Below are positions 10,651-23,369 of a DNA stretch of 64,000 bases, piece by piece. The DNA comes from Alitta virens. Taxonomy: Eukaryota > Annelida > Polychaeta > Phyllodocida > Nereididae. Where the stretch lies: NCBI GenBank assembly GCA_932294295.1, contig OW028575.1, forward strand, positions 15,380,058 to 15,444,057, read 5' to 3'. Made by a program: the position numbers and the translations under genes. Positions within the stretch are counted from its first letter, which is position 1; each line of letters opens with the position of its first letter. Below the pieces are notes generated by a model that saw only the letters and a list, made by a program, of their open reading frames with translations, ran no database searches and was not told where the DNA came from.

Positions 10651-13600
10651 AGGGGATATATTGGACGCAGTTTCTTTGCGGCCGAATGTGTATAAAGGTG
10701 TTTTAACCCAAGCCAGGCCTGACTGGAGTTGCGCTGAAAGCAATGCCAATGCTTTGCCGTGGAATGTGTGATCTATTGACAGATTCACAGATCATGTAAA
10801 ACGGATGTTTATCACATATGGTACCTTATTCATGCCATCTATGACAATACCTTTGAGCTGGAGACAACATGTCAGTGATATAAAATTGTCTTTTCATCAA
10901 AATTTACATCCATTTGGCCTTGTATTGTAATGTGGACAGCCTGGTCTGGGTATGAATTACTTACACTAAAAATTTGCTCCGTCGTGCATTGATGCAATTC
11001 TTTTTTTAAATCAGTTTGACAAACTAGTACTAGTAGCATATGCCCATGTGGTGTGCGTTAATTTGATTAGAATAATATATATATATATACATATATGTAA
11101 GACTCCCAAATCATAATATGATTCATATTGACACTTTTTTTTCCCTTAAATTTTTTTTTTTTTTGTTATATGATTGCATTATGAAATCTTCTTACCCAAT
11201 TCCAGATTCGCAGTCACTTGGCTTCATAGCCAAGTACTTTTGGAGTCAAGTCAATGCACGGATTTCTCTTGATCATTTGTCACACACTGAAACAGCCGTG
11301 AATTGTAAGCAGAAGATTAACAGTTCCTATTTTTCTCTATTTAAAAGAAATTTTACATTTCACCTGGTATAAATATTATTGCTTTTTGACCTTTCTTATA
11401 ATTTATATTAACGATCAAATTGATTGTTCCAGATTTCCTTTGAAGGGGACAGATATTGATGGGAAATGGTGTAGTTAAGCAGTCATATGTTTGTGGATCT
11501 TCTACGGCTGTAGTTATTTCTCAAGATTCCGACATGCAAAGTCATAGTAAGGTGGGTGAAGTCATTTTATATTTACAGTATTTTAGGGCATCAGTTGCCT
11601 ATTTATGCACAATGAACATGGTCAGCCATATTGTACTCATGAACTGCTTCAGATCATAAGTATCTTCATAGTCAAGTGCATCCTCTCTCAGGTGGAGAGG
11701 TATTGGTGTATTTGGAATTTGGAATTGTGTCATTTATTTATTTCTTGACACTGGGAACTGATTTATCATTAATTTTGAATTAAGCTGGAGATATAGTTTT
11801 AGATATTGCTTTGTAGATCTATCTGTTATGGGCCTGTGACATACGAAGCATAACATGTGTCTTTATAACAGCAGTCTGGTGATGCAGGTTAAGTGCTGAT
11901 GGATATACATCTGCAGCAGTACCATTGTATTGTTAATTGTTTTATATATCTTATCTTAAAGTGATTTTACAGATATCGAAGTACTGACAAGTTGTTCTTC
12001 AGATATTTGAGAAGCTTATCGTTGCTGATAAATGGATGTTATCAAGTGCAAAGTAAATTGTCCCCTTGTAAACTGTTAACTCAAGTGTGATGTTTTATCA
12101 CAACAATAATAAAAATTTGATGAATTGGCTGATTCACTTTTGTAAAATTGAGAATGAATTAATTTCAAATGCAAGTAGTTTATTTCATTCTTGATACATA
12201 CAGCATAAGTTATTGCTCATATTATGAGCAATTAGATTTTTTAACTGCAAGCCAAGCAATGACAAGTATTGAACCATTTCTTTGCTTCCAACTAAGTGTA
12301 CAGTCAGTGGTATTCCTTGAATTATTTAATTGCAATTTCGACATATCAGGAATGGCAAGTGGTTTTCATTTTTGTTGGCATCAATTGACAGGGTTAATTA
12401 GATGTTAGATGGGCTTAGAAAGAATAAAGTATTATGCTTACCATTCCAGAGTAACACTATCTCTGGCTCTGAGAATCTATTACATAGTATCACACCCATC
12501 TAAATAATTAGATAATGAGATACTACAATTCAATCTCCTGCTATTTACACCACGCTTATAAATGAGTCTTGATCTAAAACTGCAGTATTATATTACATGT
12601 ACATATATGTCTGATACACATATGTACATACTACATACACTGTCTGTAACTACATTCTTTTTGCACTGATCTTACATTTTACTCCAATTAAGTGTAGATT
12701 TTCACATTTCCTTCAGAATACAGGCTACCCTCTTTAATCATCTGAATCTTAAATCAAGGTATGTTTCACTTTGTGATTTAGCTTATGCAATGGCTTGTAT
12801 CATAATTGCATGTCCTTGGAATTAATTGGCTGCTTTGCTTAATTATCTAAGGGACTTATAGAGCTGAGCACTATGCTAATTAGAGTTTACATATGAATAT
12901 AATGAATGACATTTTAATAGTTAAGGCTCCATGCCCGAAATGGGCAGAGCAGTGCAACTTTTATAATTATTGTCATAAGATCACCACATTTAACTTTGGA
13001 TGCTTTTAGTATAAGTATTAAAATCAACAGAAATAAAACTTCTTTATTTTTTCATCAAATTTAACTTTGGGATGATTTAAGTGTAAATACACAACATAAA
13101 ATTGCAAAATTAAGTTACCAATAGCATGGTTTATGATAACGATGATATTTTGATATCCTGTATTAACCACTGAAACCATTATCAGATCTAAAAATAGCAA
13201 TATGTTGGAAAGTACCCACTTTGGTTTCATTTTTAAAACTTGAAACATCACGATTGGTCTGGCTCATCTTAAAAAAAAAAAGAAGATAAGCATGACTCAT
13301 AGTTGTTGTTGAACATGTTGAATGTGATAAATAATGCAAAATAGAAGGACCTTGCAAAGCGGTGGATCAAGGCTATGAAAACAATTTTTTCTTAAAATAT
13401 TGAATTGATAACTTGTCATGCATATTTTACAACTTGATGAATATAATGAATGTCAGGTTAAAGTGTTATAAAACTCATTAATAGTCTTTATGATTTTTTT
13501 CCCCCTCAGAAATATATATGATGGTCGCTTGATGATTGCTTAATTTGTCTTTATAATTTCAAAGACTTGTTCATTTATTGCTAAAATTGAGGGAAAACAT

Positions 13601-14080
13601 GGTCTGTAGTTGTTGTGGAGCAATGATTGTTACAGTAGGCTCCTTATGCCAGACAAATTCAGGTGCTATAGATGGGAAGTTGATAATGAATTATTCAGCT
13701 TATTAGCTTTAAGCTCAGGCTAATTTAAATCATTTTCTATTTTCTCTGGTTTTTTCACTCACAGATGTCACCAAGCGTTTAAGTATGCTTGACGGAAAAA
13801 AGGGAAAAATAAATAAATACTAATAATAAGGCTATGATATCATCGATAATATGCTTACATGTGGCCTCAGTTGTATTGTTGATTGCCAAAGTATTTTTAT
13901 TATTGTTATTAGGTAACTATGTGGGTGTGTTCAAATACAGTGCTCTTAAGACAAGGTTACACTGCTCATAACTGACAAAAGTGTTGATTGATGATATGTG
14001 TTATTAAAGGCTCATCACTGAATCATAATCAAATGGGAGATGTAAATAAACCATGTGCCCAACATAGTGTTATAGCTCTC
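10651..14080. other. AT-rich stretch, no gene seen
   Basis: No ORF with exon-like borders and no recognised protein similarity. It contains a short (AT)n run near 11078-11095 and several T or A homopolymers. A 9-bp inverted pair (TTAGATGGG near 12402 and its complement near 12496) is too short to call an element. Confidence 0.45.
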
Positions 14081-14084
14081 AGTG

Positions 14085-14150
14085 GCGGATCCAGAAAATT
14101 TCAGACGGGGGGAGATGTGCCGTCATTTAATCGTCAGTGCCTCTGCCTCA
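14085..14150. repeat. Candidate dispersed-repeat fragment with GGCGGATCCAG motif
   Basis: AGTGGCGGATCCAGAAAATT followed by a G-rich run resembles a motif that I recall recurring in repeats of many marine invertebrate genomes. Only this one copy was recognised in the window, so repeat status rests on general knowledge. Confidence 0.3.
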
Positions 14151-14599
14151 CTGATGGCTATTAATTGCAATGTCAAATTTTGAGCTGGAAATTTTGTTTT
14201 GTTTTCTGGTTTAAAAGTTACAGTGAGTTGATTTCAAGTGAAAATAAGCAATCTGCACTTCTCGAAGCAGCATTTTGTGACAAATTTTCGAATTCACAAT
14301 TAATTTTCTCCCTAACATAGCCATATTTTGAAATTTTATGCTGTAAAGTTGTATATATATTTTGAGAAAAGTGGGATTTGTTTTTTGCAAATTTATGATA
14401 ATGATTTAGATCCAAGTTTCAAGAATTCTATAAAATGTTCAGTACTTAAAATCTATAACATATTAATTGTCAGGTTCAGCATTTTAAAAATGTATATCTG
14501 CCAATTAGAAATACTATAATCAATCAAAAAAGGGAAAGTAAATTTCCTGACAGAAAAAAAAAAATTGTTCCAATTTTGCTCACTTGGTTCGACCCTTAA

Positions 14600-16470
14600 T
14601 CCCTCTTGACACAATTCCTTTGCCAGCAATCAAAACACCCTTAGGTGCCAAACGTAGTTTACAAGAGAATGAGCCTGTCTTATTTACAAGGTAGACTGGT
14701 AGCTACTGGAGCACAGATTCTGTTGGCTGAACAGATGAAGTTGCTGCTGGAAGAATACCACTAAATAACTCAGCAGCAGCTCAAATCAACTAAATATTCT
14801 GAATTCCAGGTGATGCTGCTGCATTGGTTTGAGCTGGTCAGTTAGGGGTTGAGCTATTCACGAGGCCTAGTTAATCATGGTGATCTTTTCTAGTGTTATG
14901 GTCCTGATGGAGTGCAGATATTATCAGGTGATATGGTCACACTGTAATCATGTGGTTGTAGCTTTTTCATAATCAGCTGCTAATGGAAATAAACTCAGGA
15001 GATATGTTTTTTCTTTTCACCAAACACAAGGAAATAGTTTTTCTATATCTATGGGCTTAGCAAATATCGAAAGTTAATAAGACCATAGATCATGGTTGTG
15101 ATCCGCTAACCACCTTTGTTATCAACATTCAGAAAGTTAGCCAAGTAAGTGACAGAATCTGAATACAAATCATAACAGATGTACCGTGGATGTCTGATAT
15201 GCCGTAGAGGTAAAGAAGGGCATCGGACATCTTAATTCCTCCCAATACTGCTGAATCTGAATGTCAGGCACTCAATTAAGCTTGAGTTAGCAGGTTAGCC
15301 TCAGGTCATGATGATAAAGGGGTCAGGGATAGAGACAGAATACTCTGTGAAGAGAGAAGTGCACTTGGGTTTGCTACCTGCTGGGGTGGGCTGACAGCCG
15401 TTTTTTAAGCAGCTGAACTAGTTTAGTGGTGAGGAAAGGGTGCAGAAATTACCAGTTGGATTAGACTGTGCTAGAGGTATCAGTGGTATAGGAGCAATCA
15501 GCCTCCTGCTGCTGCAGCAACAGGAAGATGGGTATCATCATGAATTGAAACTACATTGGTAGATCATGGAGGTCAGTCATGTATACATCACTTCTCATCA
15601 TAAAAGGACTTTGAAGTACTAGTCTGAAACAGAATGTTTCCAGTGCATTACAACTGAATCCTGCAGAACTATTGTCAGTGATCATTCTTTACCACTCAGA
15701 GGCAACTTGTACAAAAGCCTCAAGATACTGACTACTGAGCAGCTGAGTGAGAAAAAACTTAACTGGTCTATATTAACACCTTAGAGAGCAGCGGCAGCAG
15801 CAACAGCAGCAGCAACAGCAGCAGCAGCAGCAGCAGCATTGCTTACTTGTGGAAGTCAGTCACTAAGCACCGTGGGGCACTTAACAGCAGCTCAAAGGAA
15901 GTACAACATCATTGTTGCCATTTTGTTGGTGTCTTCACAATACACCAAGTCTTCACCAAGATGCTCTTCTCATAACAACCTAATGGCTGTCTCTGTTATA
16001 TTTGGACTGTGAAGCATGAAACTGCTCTGCTGCCTGTTGTCTGCTCACACAACACACACATGAGCTTCAGGTATTTAGCATCCTACATATGAGATGCTTT
16101 CCTCCACTGGGTGTTGTCTGAGTGTTGTCTGAGATGTTTGTCAGTATATTATACCTTCACACAGTTCGTGTTTATTTTCGGGGGTGTTACGGACATGGGT
16201 AGCATCCAAAGCAGCTCACAGGAGTACCATCACATGTCACACATCACACACACACACAGGAGGATTGTAAGCTTCCTTGACATTTAAGGGAAGAAGTGTC
16301 AAGCCACTCTATTCCTACAGAGACTTTTACAATCACTTTTTGGAACCTCAGTCATTTGCATGGCATTCGAGAGGAGTTTTGGAAGGACAAATGTGTTTGG
16401 TTTGCCCACGTGTGGCATACCTATGGTAACAGTGGTTGGTGGAGCATTTGGTGCACTGACTCATCCAGAA
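14600..16470. other. CAG/CTG-punctuated non-coding stretch upstream of alternative exon 1a
   Basis: Less AT-rich than its surroundings, with scattered CAG/CTG clusters and repeated CAGCAGCTCAAA words (near 14773 and 15884). No coding frame is visible. It may include promoter or 5' UTR sequence for the exon starting at 16512, but no transcription signal is clear. Confidence 0.35.
15788..15838 (+). repeat. Imperfect (CAG)n microsatellite
   Basis: About 17 triplets of CAG with CGG and CAA interruptions, ending in an uninterrupted run. It lies 0.7 kb upstream of the proposed first coding exon at 16512. Confidence 0.85.
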
Positions 16471-16511
16471 TTTGAGGTGGTTGGTGGAGTTGTTCACTAC
16501 ATCTGACAACC

Positions 16512-16796
16512 ATGGCGGTTGGTTGGAGGACCAACCATCTTTGGTATGACGTTGATGAAGATGACTCAGATGACCTTGACGACACCAGCGATGGCATCTC
16601 ATCGTCCTCTGCTTCTGAAGCCTCAGGTAAATGGATGGAAGCATCTCGAAGCCATCGTCAGGAGTATTACCATCAACCATCAAGATATGCTCATCATCAC
16701 CACCAACGGTTGCTGAAACAGGCCCATCAGGCGGAACGACCTTCCGACCTCATCAAGATGGTCCTTTTGTCCACAGCTCTTGAGAAAAAAGCTAAG
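16512..16796 (+). CDS. Proposed alternative first coding exon (1a) of the FAM13-type RhoGAP gene
   Basis: A 95-codon ORF opens at an ATG in a strong context (ACCATGG), 36 bp after an in-frame TGA (16473-16475), and ends AAAGCTAAG directly before a GTTAGT splice donor. The peptide is composition-biased: an acidic/Ser stretch (DVDEDDSDDLDDTSDG), then a His-rich part and a helical tail ending STALEKKAK. It ends in phase 0. The acceptor of the first RhoGAP exon (50882) also starts in phase 0, so the two would splice into one frame with no other gene between them on this strand. Joining them is inference. No homology was recognised, and the reverse-strand ORF over the same bases is treated as a shadow. 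Confidence 0.5.
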
Positions 16797-17140
16797 GTTA
16801 GTTGAGTGGATCTATGATAAATTCTTTCACGATGTTCCTGGACAATTTTTCATATATATGATGATGAATCAGTGAACTACATCAACAAAGTTCTTTGCTT
16901 GTTGTCTCTGTTTACAGAATAACTATTGCAATATTTTGTTTTCGTGGTGTTGTCAGTTACTATGGTTTTAGACCAATGAGTGTGTTAGCTGTCAGCATCA
17001 AATACTTGTATTGCTATGCACTATATACATAATGATCTAGGTGTCTCAGAAACATGCCTATTTGCTTAGCAGAGATCATTACTAATTTCCTAATTCAAAA
17101 GCGTACCTATCTTCTTGAAAACTGATTTTATCAGCATGCA

Positions 17141-17194
17141 ATTGCTTTGGACTGACAAATTGCTTTGGACTGATAAATTGCTTTGGACTGACAA
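17141..17194 (+). repeat. Three tandem copies of an 18-bp unit
   Basis: The unit ATTGCTTTGGACTGACAA is repeated three times back to back with one C-to-T difference in the middle copy. Confidence 0.9.
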
Positions 17195-18370
17195 ATTTTC
17201 AAGGTGAAATATGGATATGTGGCTGTATAGCTGTGAATGGGAGATGGATGGATAAGTTGTGTATTGCTGTAATTGTGGTCTCTGTGCCTTTCATGCATTG
17301 TGGACCAATGTTCAGCTCCATCAATTATGAATGAGATCTTCCATGGAACTGCACCAATGATTGATCTTTGTTGTAGAAGTGCTGACGCATTACTTGAGAG
17401 CTAAAATGATTGTATTTGATGATAGCTTTGAATGGTTGGCCATTGGTGGTTGCCATATTTCTTTGGTCACATGCCACAAGTGGTCATTTCATATGTGGGG
17501 GGTCACCGATTCTATCACTTAACCAAGCTTTGAATACATAGTATGCTGTACATAGGGTAGGCTCATTTCATGCATGATAAATTAAACATTTTACTGCTCT
17601 CTTGTACATGGACAAGCAAGGCCCATCAAGCACAACTGACCTTGCAGGCATTTGGCCTATTATGATCTGCAATGCTTGATTAACACAGCGTAACAGAAGT
17701 TAACAACTAGCACCCTACTTGTTTGTCAGTAGAAAATCCAATGCAAAATGGATGGTGGTGACGCAGATAGTAGATATGAGGCTCAGGTTTGCCATATTTC
17801 TGTTGTTGATATCTCTGGTTTTTACAAGATTCCTTCATAAAGTCTTGTATAATGATATATCTATAATATCAGCTCTGTGCTGGACACGATATGGGGATAA
17901 ATTCATACATGATTTTATTGACAACGTAAAAAGACATATTATGTTATAAAAACCAACATTGACAGAAAACCTAAAAACTAAAATAAAATTATTCAGGATG
18001 GTTCCGACAAAAAAGTGACTATGTACATGAATGATTTCATGTTAACATTGCTTCTTAGATATATTCAATTTAGGATAGCTTAATTATTAGACAGTAATAT
18101 GAGAATATTCATATGAATATCCATAGATCTGAATGAAAATAGCCGCTCATATCATTTAGGCGATGAGACTTGTCCATAGATAGATAGTAAGGATACATGT
18201 TTGTGTTTCACTCACAAACGTGGTGATCAATTTCTTTTTGATTTTTTTTCATTACATATCTGAGTGAAACAAATTTATATACTGTAATTATCGTACATAT
18301 AAAATTGCATTGTGTTTCATCCAGTGTTTCAATGGTAGGACCTGACAAATAAGGTATTGTCTTTGTCCAG

Positions 18371-18467
18371 TGCTACGACCCGTTTCCAGAGGCAGACGTA
18401 ATGACCAGTTGATGAGGTTCATTACACATTTACCCCATAGGTGGGGTCTTTACCTGCCCCAGCATAG
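18371..18467 (-). repeat. SINE family copy (body fragment)
   Basis: Shares with copies at 1590, 29005, 41075, 44631 and 50014 the block CCAGAGGCAGACGTAATGA followed by ACACATTTACCCCAT, GGTGGGGTC and CTGCCCCAGCAT. Orientation is taken from copies that keep a tRNA-like head. The head is missing here. Confidence 0.7.
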
Positions 18468-18823
18468 AGAAGAAAATACAGATAAAAGAATATGATATAA
18501 TATATTTACAGAATGTATCAATGTGAAATATAGCTTAACATTTGATCATGGTGCCTGCGGAGACAGAAACAAGTTGTATTGCTGACACACATAAATAAAA
18601 AGTCATCTCATAACTAGATTGACGGTGATTATCTCTGTAGGTGTCAAAGGGATAATTACGTTGGGTAAGTTGGATTATATACCTGTCATATTATCAAGAT
18701 TATGTAATCAGGTTGACCATGAAATTGATATCAATGATCATATAACAGGTATGTGGTCATCAGCATAATAGTCAATCAACCTGACTTCTGTATTATATAA
18801 GTACAATTGCACGTGGTTGTACA

Positions 18824-18900
18824 GTGGAACCTCTCAATAAAGGCCACTTTGGGAATCACTGAAGTGGTCTTTAGCTACGAAGGTTGTCTTAATACTGGAG
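18824..18900. mobile_element. pogo/Tigger-like terminal repeat fragment
   Basis: TACAGTGGAACCTCTCAATA with a TA in front resembles the CAGTxxAACCTC ends of pogo/Tigger DNA transposons. It is followed by a phrase (GGTCTTTAGCTACGAAGGTT) that also resembles such termini. No transposase ORF is present. Confidence 0.4.
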
Positions 18901-18904
18901 CACT

Positions 18905-18929
18905 TCTAGTAGTAGTAGTAGTAGTAGTT
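18905..18929 (+). repeat. (AGT)n microsatellite
   Basis: Seven to eight AGT units directly after the pogo-like terminal fragment. Confidence 0.85.
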
Positions 18930-19257
18930 GTGCATTGTTCTGGGTCCCTGCGAATGTCATAGATGATCGGTACTGTGGGACTATGCTGTATCGAGTGTTA
19001 GTCACAAGCCGAGAAGTACACAGATAACCAGACACTTGGAGAGGTTGCCATGGAAATTGGCAAATGGAAGGAGACTGGCAATATTTGTGTTTGTAAGTGA
19101 CCAGTAATGAAGAGACAGCTGCCCAGCAAGAGATGTTTGCCCATTGACCAGAAACTGCCCAAAACATCATTTGAGTGAGATGGCCATTTTGCCCTCTGGC
19201 CATGCCACCAACTCTGTCCAGATTTCTTTGTTTGTGCAGACAGACAAACAGATGAAC

Positions 19258-19370
19258 AGCATGGTGGCCCAGTGGTTAATGGTTATATTGCAAAGCAGTT
19301 GTGTGTTCCTGATCTGGAAGCTGACCATGTGCGTTTCACTTTCAGCTCTTATGAGAGATCCTTTGAATTG
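19258..19370 (+). repeat. tRNA-derived SINE head
   Basis: GTGGCCCAGTGGTTAATG resembles a pol III A box. About 45 bp on, GTGTGTTCCTGATCTGG resembles a decayed B box. The following TTATGAGAGATCCTTTGAA resembles the body start of the copies at 44631 and 50014. Confidence 0.45.
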
Positions 19371-19701
19371 AATGACAATGAATGTGTGGTGTTAAGTCTG
19401 TTGACTGAATACATCAATGGGCTACCTTGGTGATGCAATCACCTGCCTTGGAGGGCTGCACTTGGCTGGGTAGCAGGGATACATATATTGTGTATATTTT
19501 GAAACAAGATGGTATCTTTTTGAATGAATGTCTTCAGAACAAGGGGTGGTTAATGGTGAGCGGTGTGGTTGTGCAGTGTGCATTGCAGTAAGTGCTAGTC
19601 ACGACTCACCCGGAATTAATTAATGATACTGGGAATTTCAGACTTTGTTTTGTAAATGCTTGTTGATGCTTGTCATCTAATTGGTCTAGGTGGGGTATAG
19701 T

Positions 19702-19735
19702 ACAGTCGACCCTCGTTAATCGGTACAAGTATCAG
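19702..19735. mobile_element. pogo/Tigger-like terminal motif
   Basis: TA|CAGTCGACCCTCGTTAATCG looks like one end of a pogo/Tigger-type element with its TA target duplication. The partner end was not found nearby, so this is a solo or broken terminus. Confidence 0.45.
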
Positions 19736-20153
19736 AATTTTTAACAACTCAGTTTGCAGGAGGACATTGTACTTTTGGTGTTCACCTCGTATTACAAATG
19801 CTGTTAGCATTTTACAGCATTAATGGTTAAGTATTTTGAAATTCAATATTACTTCCAAGTGCTTGAATTTAATGTCACTTCCAACTTGTTCCGAGTCCGT
19901 ATATCGAGCTTGTTTTACTGCATGCATAAACTGATAGAATGTTTTTTTTTTTATATCATTTAATGTTTTTAATATATGCTTTCCATTCACCCATAGGGTA
20001 TGACAAAAAGTAGGGTTATTTGTTTCATAAACATGCAACCTTTGAAAGTCAAAACTTTAAGCAAATAATCAAGCTGTACAGACTGACAGAAATAGTAAGG
20101 ATTTATGTCTCTTATTGAGACTGTGGAGATAGATGAGAGAATTCCTAGTGGCT

Positions 20154-20178
20154 ACTGCTGCTGCTGCTGCTGCTGCTG
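20154..20178 (-). repeat. (CTG)n cluster
   Basis: Eight near-perfect CTG units (CAG on the minus strand). Confidence 0.85.
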
Positions 20179-20395
20179 GGGCAAAATTGATGTTGTTGAT
20201 GGCACGATAGGGAAATACTGGCTGATAAAGGCTTCTGAGGTAATTCAATAGGCAGACAATTTGATAAAGCAGCAAACAGGAGAAGTCCTAAGACTTACAA
20301 GAAATTAGCCTACAGCCCATATTAGGCAGCAGAATAAGGCGAGATGTTGCTCCCATTTTCATTTCTGCTGAATTGGTGTGACTGTGTGGGCACAT

Positions 20396-20399
<4 letters not shown>

Positions 20400-20426
<27 letters not shown>
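20400..20426 (+). repeat. Poly(A) tract
   Basis: About 27 consecutive A. It could be the tail of a retroposed copy, but no source sequence or target duplication was recognised. Confidence 0.8.
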
Positions 20427-20428
<2 letters not shown>

Positions 20429-22926
20429 ATCGTGCAAGAATTGCTGTAGGAATAGCAATAATGAGACTGAGAACTAATAGTCTATAGATATAACTGACCC
20501 ATAATCTTAATAAGGTTGGAAATAGATTGATTACTAAATATTTCAAAATATAACAGACCAGGAAACCTATCTGTATTGTAATTTGATAATGGTATGCATT
20601 ACTAAACAAACCACTGAATACCAACAACCTTTGAATTATATTCAGTAGTGAACTATATTCGTAAGTTGACTCAGCTTGACTGATACTTGGGAATATCGAT
20701 TGTTTCCAACACCTGTGGACATAAAGGTCATGGATCTTTTTAATCATGGGACTAACTTGGAAACTGGGTTAATGTGACTGGCTGAGTGGAGCTTTTTTAC
20801 AGAGGTCAGAACCAGTATGAGATGTATACAGAGAAAGAACAAACTGATGTAGGACCTTATGCCAGTTTGAATTTAACTGGATAACATTACAGATAATTTC
20901 ATTTAATGGTTCTGTTCAGAGTGCATGGATTTGAGGCAGCAAAATGCCCTTGATGTTGTTATGCTCTGTGTAGGTTTGGTTTGTTAGTCAATTCCAGTGA
21001 AATCTTGTGTTATTATTGTAATGTGATGATTATGCATCATGTAAATGTACTATGTCGTGCATTATAGATCTAATGAATAATGACCCATGTTACAAAACAC
21101 TCTTAACACTCTAATAGCTTTGTTGTTCTGGAACATGGGCTATTGTCTGGTTTAATTGGACAATGGGTGTGTTTGCTGTCCAAAAATGTCTTTTGTCAAG
21201 AAAACTTGGACAGAATCACATGGGCATGGTTACCTCCAATCGCCAGTGGCCTTTTGAGACTTGGCCAAGTCAGGTGCCTTTAATGATCCTATGATTTATG
21301 GACAGAAAGAAAAACCCCATGAATTAATGGTTTTAAATCTCATGTGTGGGTGATACAATGACGTTTTTTTCTCATGTGGGTTTATTTCCTGATGGAATAT
21401 ATTTGTCAATTTACACGATTTAGATTTGTCTAAAGTTACCTCCAACTGGGTGACATGAGGTCAGACATTGAAGCTGATGAGTGTAATGTGATGGTTTTAT
21501 TGTTATTTTTGCTCTCCAATTGATCATTATGACATTTAATGGACAGTCAAAGTGACAACTTGTATCGTATTGCATCAACACATCTGTAACAGTTAAAAAT
21601 GTGACAAGATTGTGTTTCCAACATTCTTTGAGCATGGAAACATTTTGAAGTTGTGAAAGTTTAGTTCCATGGAATTCTATAAATGCATTATACCAATAAA
21701 CCAGTAAGTTAGAAATGTATTAAACTAACAACTTATGGAGTCTTGTTGGTCTTTGCAAATTCCTGTGTTGCAGCATTTTGGCAACAGTTATTTTGAGTGA
21801 CCTTGAAATAACATTGATGTGAGTTTGTTGTGACCTTGGATTGACTTTGGTGACTCCCAGGTCCTCTTTGATCTTGTCCCATCGAGCTATTTATAGCGCC
21901 CCAGGTCCTTTAGGAAATTGGGAACCAGGTGTTCCAGAATGTTGGAAACATTGGCTGCATAAATAGGAACTAGACTAAGCCAAGAGATCCAATCTTCTAT
22001 GAGAAGTAAGACATGCAGGAAGGTGTACTGTGAAGGACAGACTTTCATTCCTGCTACTGGACTTCACTGGCCAAGCTGTGCTGGACACACCAGATGGACA
22101 GTGGTCAGACCGGACACTGAAGGGACAATCAGATCATGGACTGAACCTGCCCAGTCCCCACCTTGCAAGTTTCGCACTCATTTTTGTGTGGACCATCCTT
22201 TAACATCGACGCGAATTACTTATTGTATTTTTATTGTATTTTTCAATGGACAATTCATAATCAATTAGTAACCTGTTGGATTCATTACATCAATGGCCAT
22301 CAGTGGCTAATCCATTGGATTATACTTATTTTTCTTGTGATATTTTTCCAACAGGGATTGTGTCTCAAAAATCAACACTTGCTGCATATTACCTGGAGTA
22401 ATTTGGATGCAATGAAACATAGATAACTGATCAACGTATGACTTGTACATGTCATTGATTCGTGTGGCGTGCTATATATTGTGGGCATCTACAATTTATG
22501 ATGTCAATCACAATTCACCTTTAATAGGCAGCAACACATCTAGAGTGACACCGTTTCAGTAAACATGTGTTTTTCCTTGGATTAAAGTGTCATTTATAGG
22601 AAGTTGTGGCTTGGGGTTGGTTGTGTTTTGTTGTATTGGAGGACTAATCTGGATTAATTGCATTGTAGAATATAGAAGAATTTTGATCATTGACATGCTG
22701 GTTTTCATATTGATCACAAGTGATTAAAATTCAAAGCACAGATATGAGAATAATGGTGAAGGACTACGCCCACGAACTACAGCTTCAGCATCCTTCAACT
22801 TGACAGAAAAAAAAAAGACACAAAAAACTTCATTTCTCATTTATTGCTGTTGTTAAAACAGGACGATTCGTTTCAATTTGTTTAAATTTTTTAAATGGGA
22901 ATTTGGTGACAAATCTTTCCATCACA

Positions 22927-23004
22927 ATGGTTGGTGTTGCTATGCTTGCCACGGAGTCATCTGGACCAGCCCCTGCTGTCAGCCTCACACGTTTTGTGTC
23001 GTTG
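22927..23004 (+). CDS. Proposed alternative first coding exon (1b) of the FAM13-type RhoGAP gene
   Basis: An ATG in a fair context (CACAATGG) opens 26 codons, MVGVAMLATESSGPAPAVSL followed by TRFVSL, ending at a consensus donor (TTG|GTAAGT). The exon ends in phase 0, matching the phase-0 acceptor at 50882. The result would be a short N-terminus alternative to the 95-residue one from 16512. A short alternative start fits the known use of long and short N-terminal isoforms in the FAM13 family, but the assignment rests on phase and the absence of another downstream plus-strand gene. It could belong to an unrelated small transcript. Confidence 0.5.
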
Positions 23005-23344
23005 GTAAGTAATGAAACCGAGTTATGAATTTTGTTGCCATGGAAACCGTTTCTGTGTCAATAACCGATGCTGACTTGTGGTGCCTGACCCTTTCATGTC
23101 GTATATTAACAAAAAACAATAACTGCGAAAAATTACAGGAAGTGTCTAATGATGTTCGCTTATAAGTTCATATATTGAAATGCTGCTATTTAGTCTTCAT
23201 TTTTAGTGTGAGATATATAATTATATACTATGTTAATGACTGATTAGCTACAGGATGTTATTTTAAGGTATGCATAGAATAATAGTGGTTTGAACTGTGA
23301 TTTCATATTATTGCCATTTATAATTATTCTCAAGAGTGAGCGCG

Positions 23345-23369
23345 CCCCCCCCCCCCCCCCCCCCCCCCC
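23345..23369 (+). repeat. Poly(C) tract of 25 bases
   Basis: An uninterrupted C run preceded by GCGCG. The minus strand is poly(G) and could form G-quadruplex-type structure. Length is liable to sequencing error. Confidence 0.85.

Larger units (their letters stand above)
16797..22926. other. Non-coding interval between the two candidate first exons
   Basis: Contains a 3 x 18-bp tandem repeat, SINE fragments, pogo-like terminal motifs, a poly(A) tract and a CTG cluster, listed separately. A moderately GC-richer block at about 21850-22200, with a TATA-like CTATTTATAGC near 21888, has no coding frame I could support. Confidence 0.45.

Noticed and set aside
12400..12510. Foldback element
   Set aside because: Only 9-10 bp at the ends are complementary. 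The interior does not pair.
16348..16683. Minus-strand 111-codon frame opposite candidate exon 1a
   Set aside because: His/Arg/Trp-rich shadow of the plus-strand ORF, which has the better start context and a donor.
18678..18785. Interleaved inverted words (ATACCTGT/ACAGGTAT and TCAGGTTGA/TCAACCTGA) as a structured RNA
   Set aside because: Short, imperfect and in AT-rich intron. No support beyond chance.
20322..20747. Minus-strand 141-codon frame with a Phe run
   Set aside because: The Phe run is the poly(A) tract translated. The rest has no recognisable domain.
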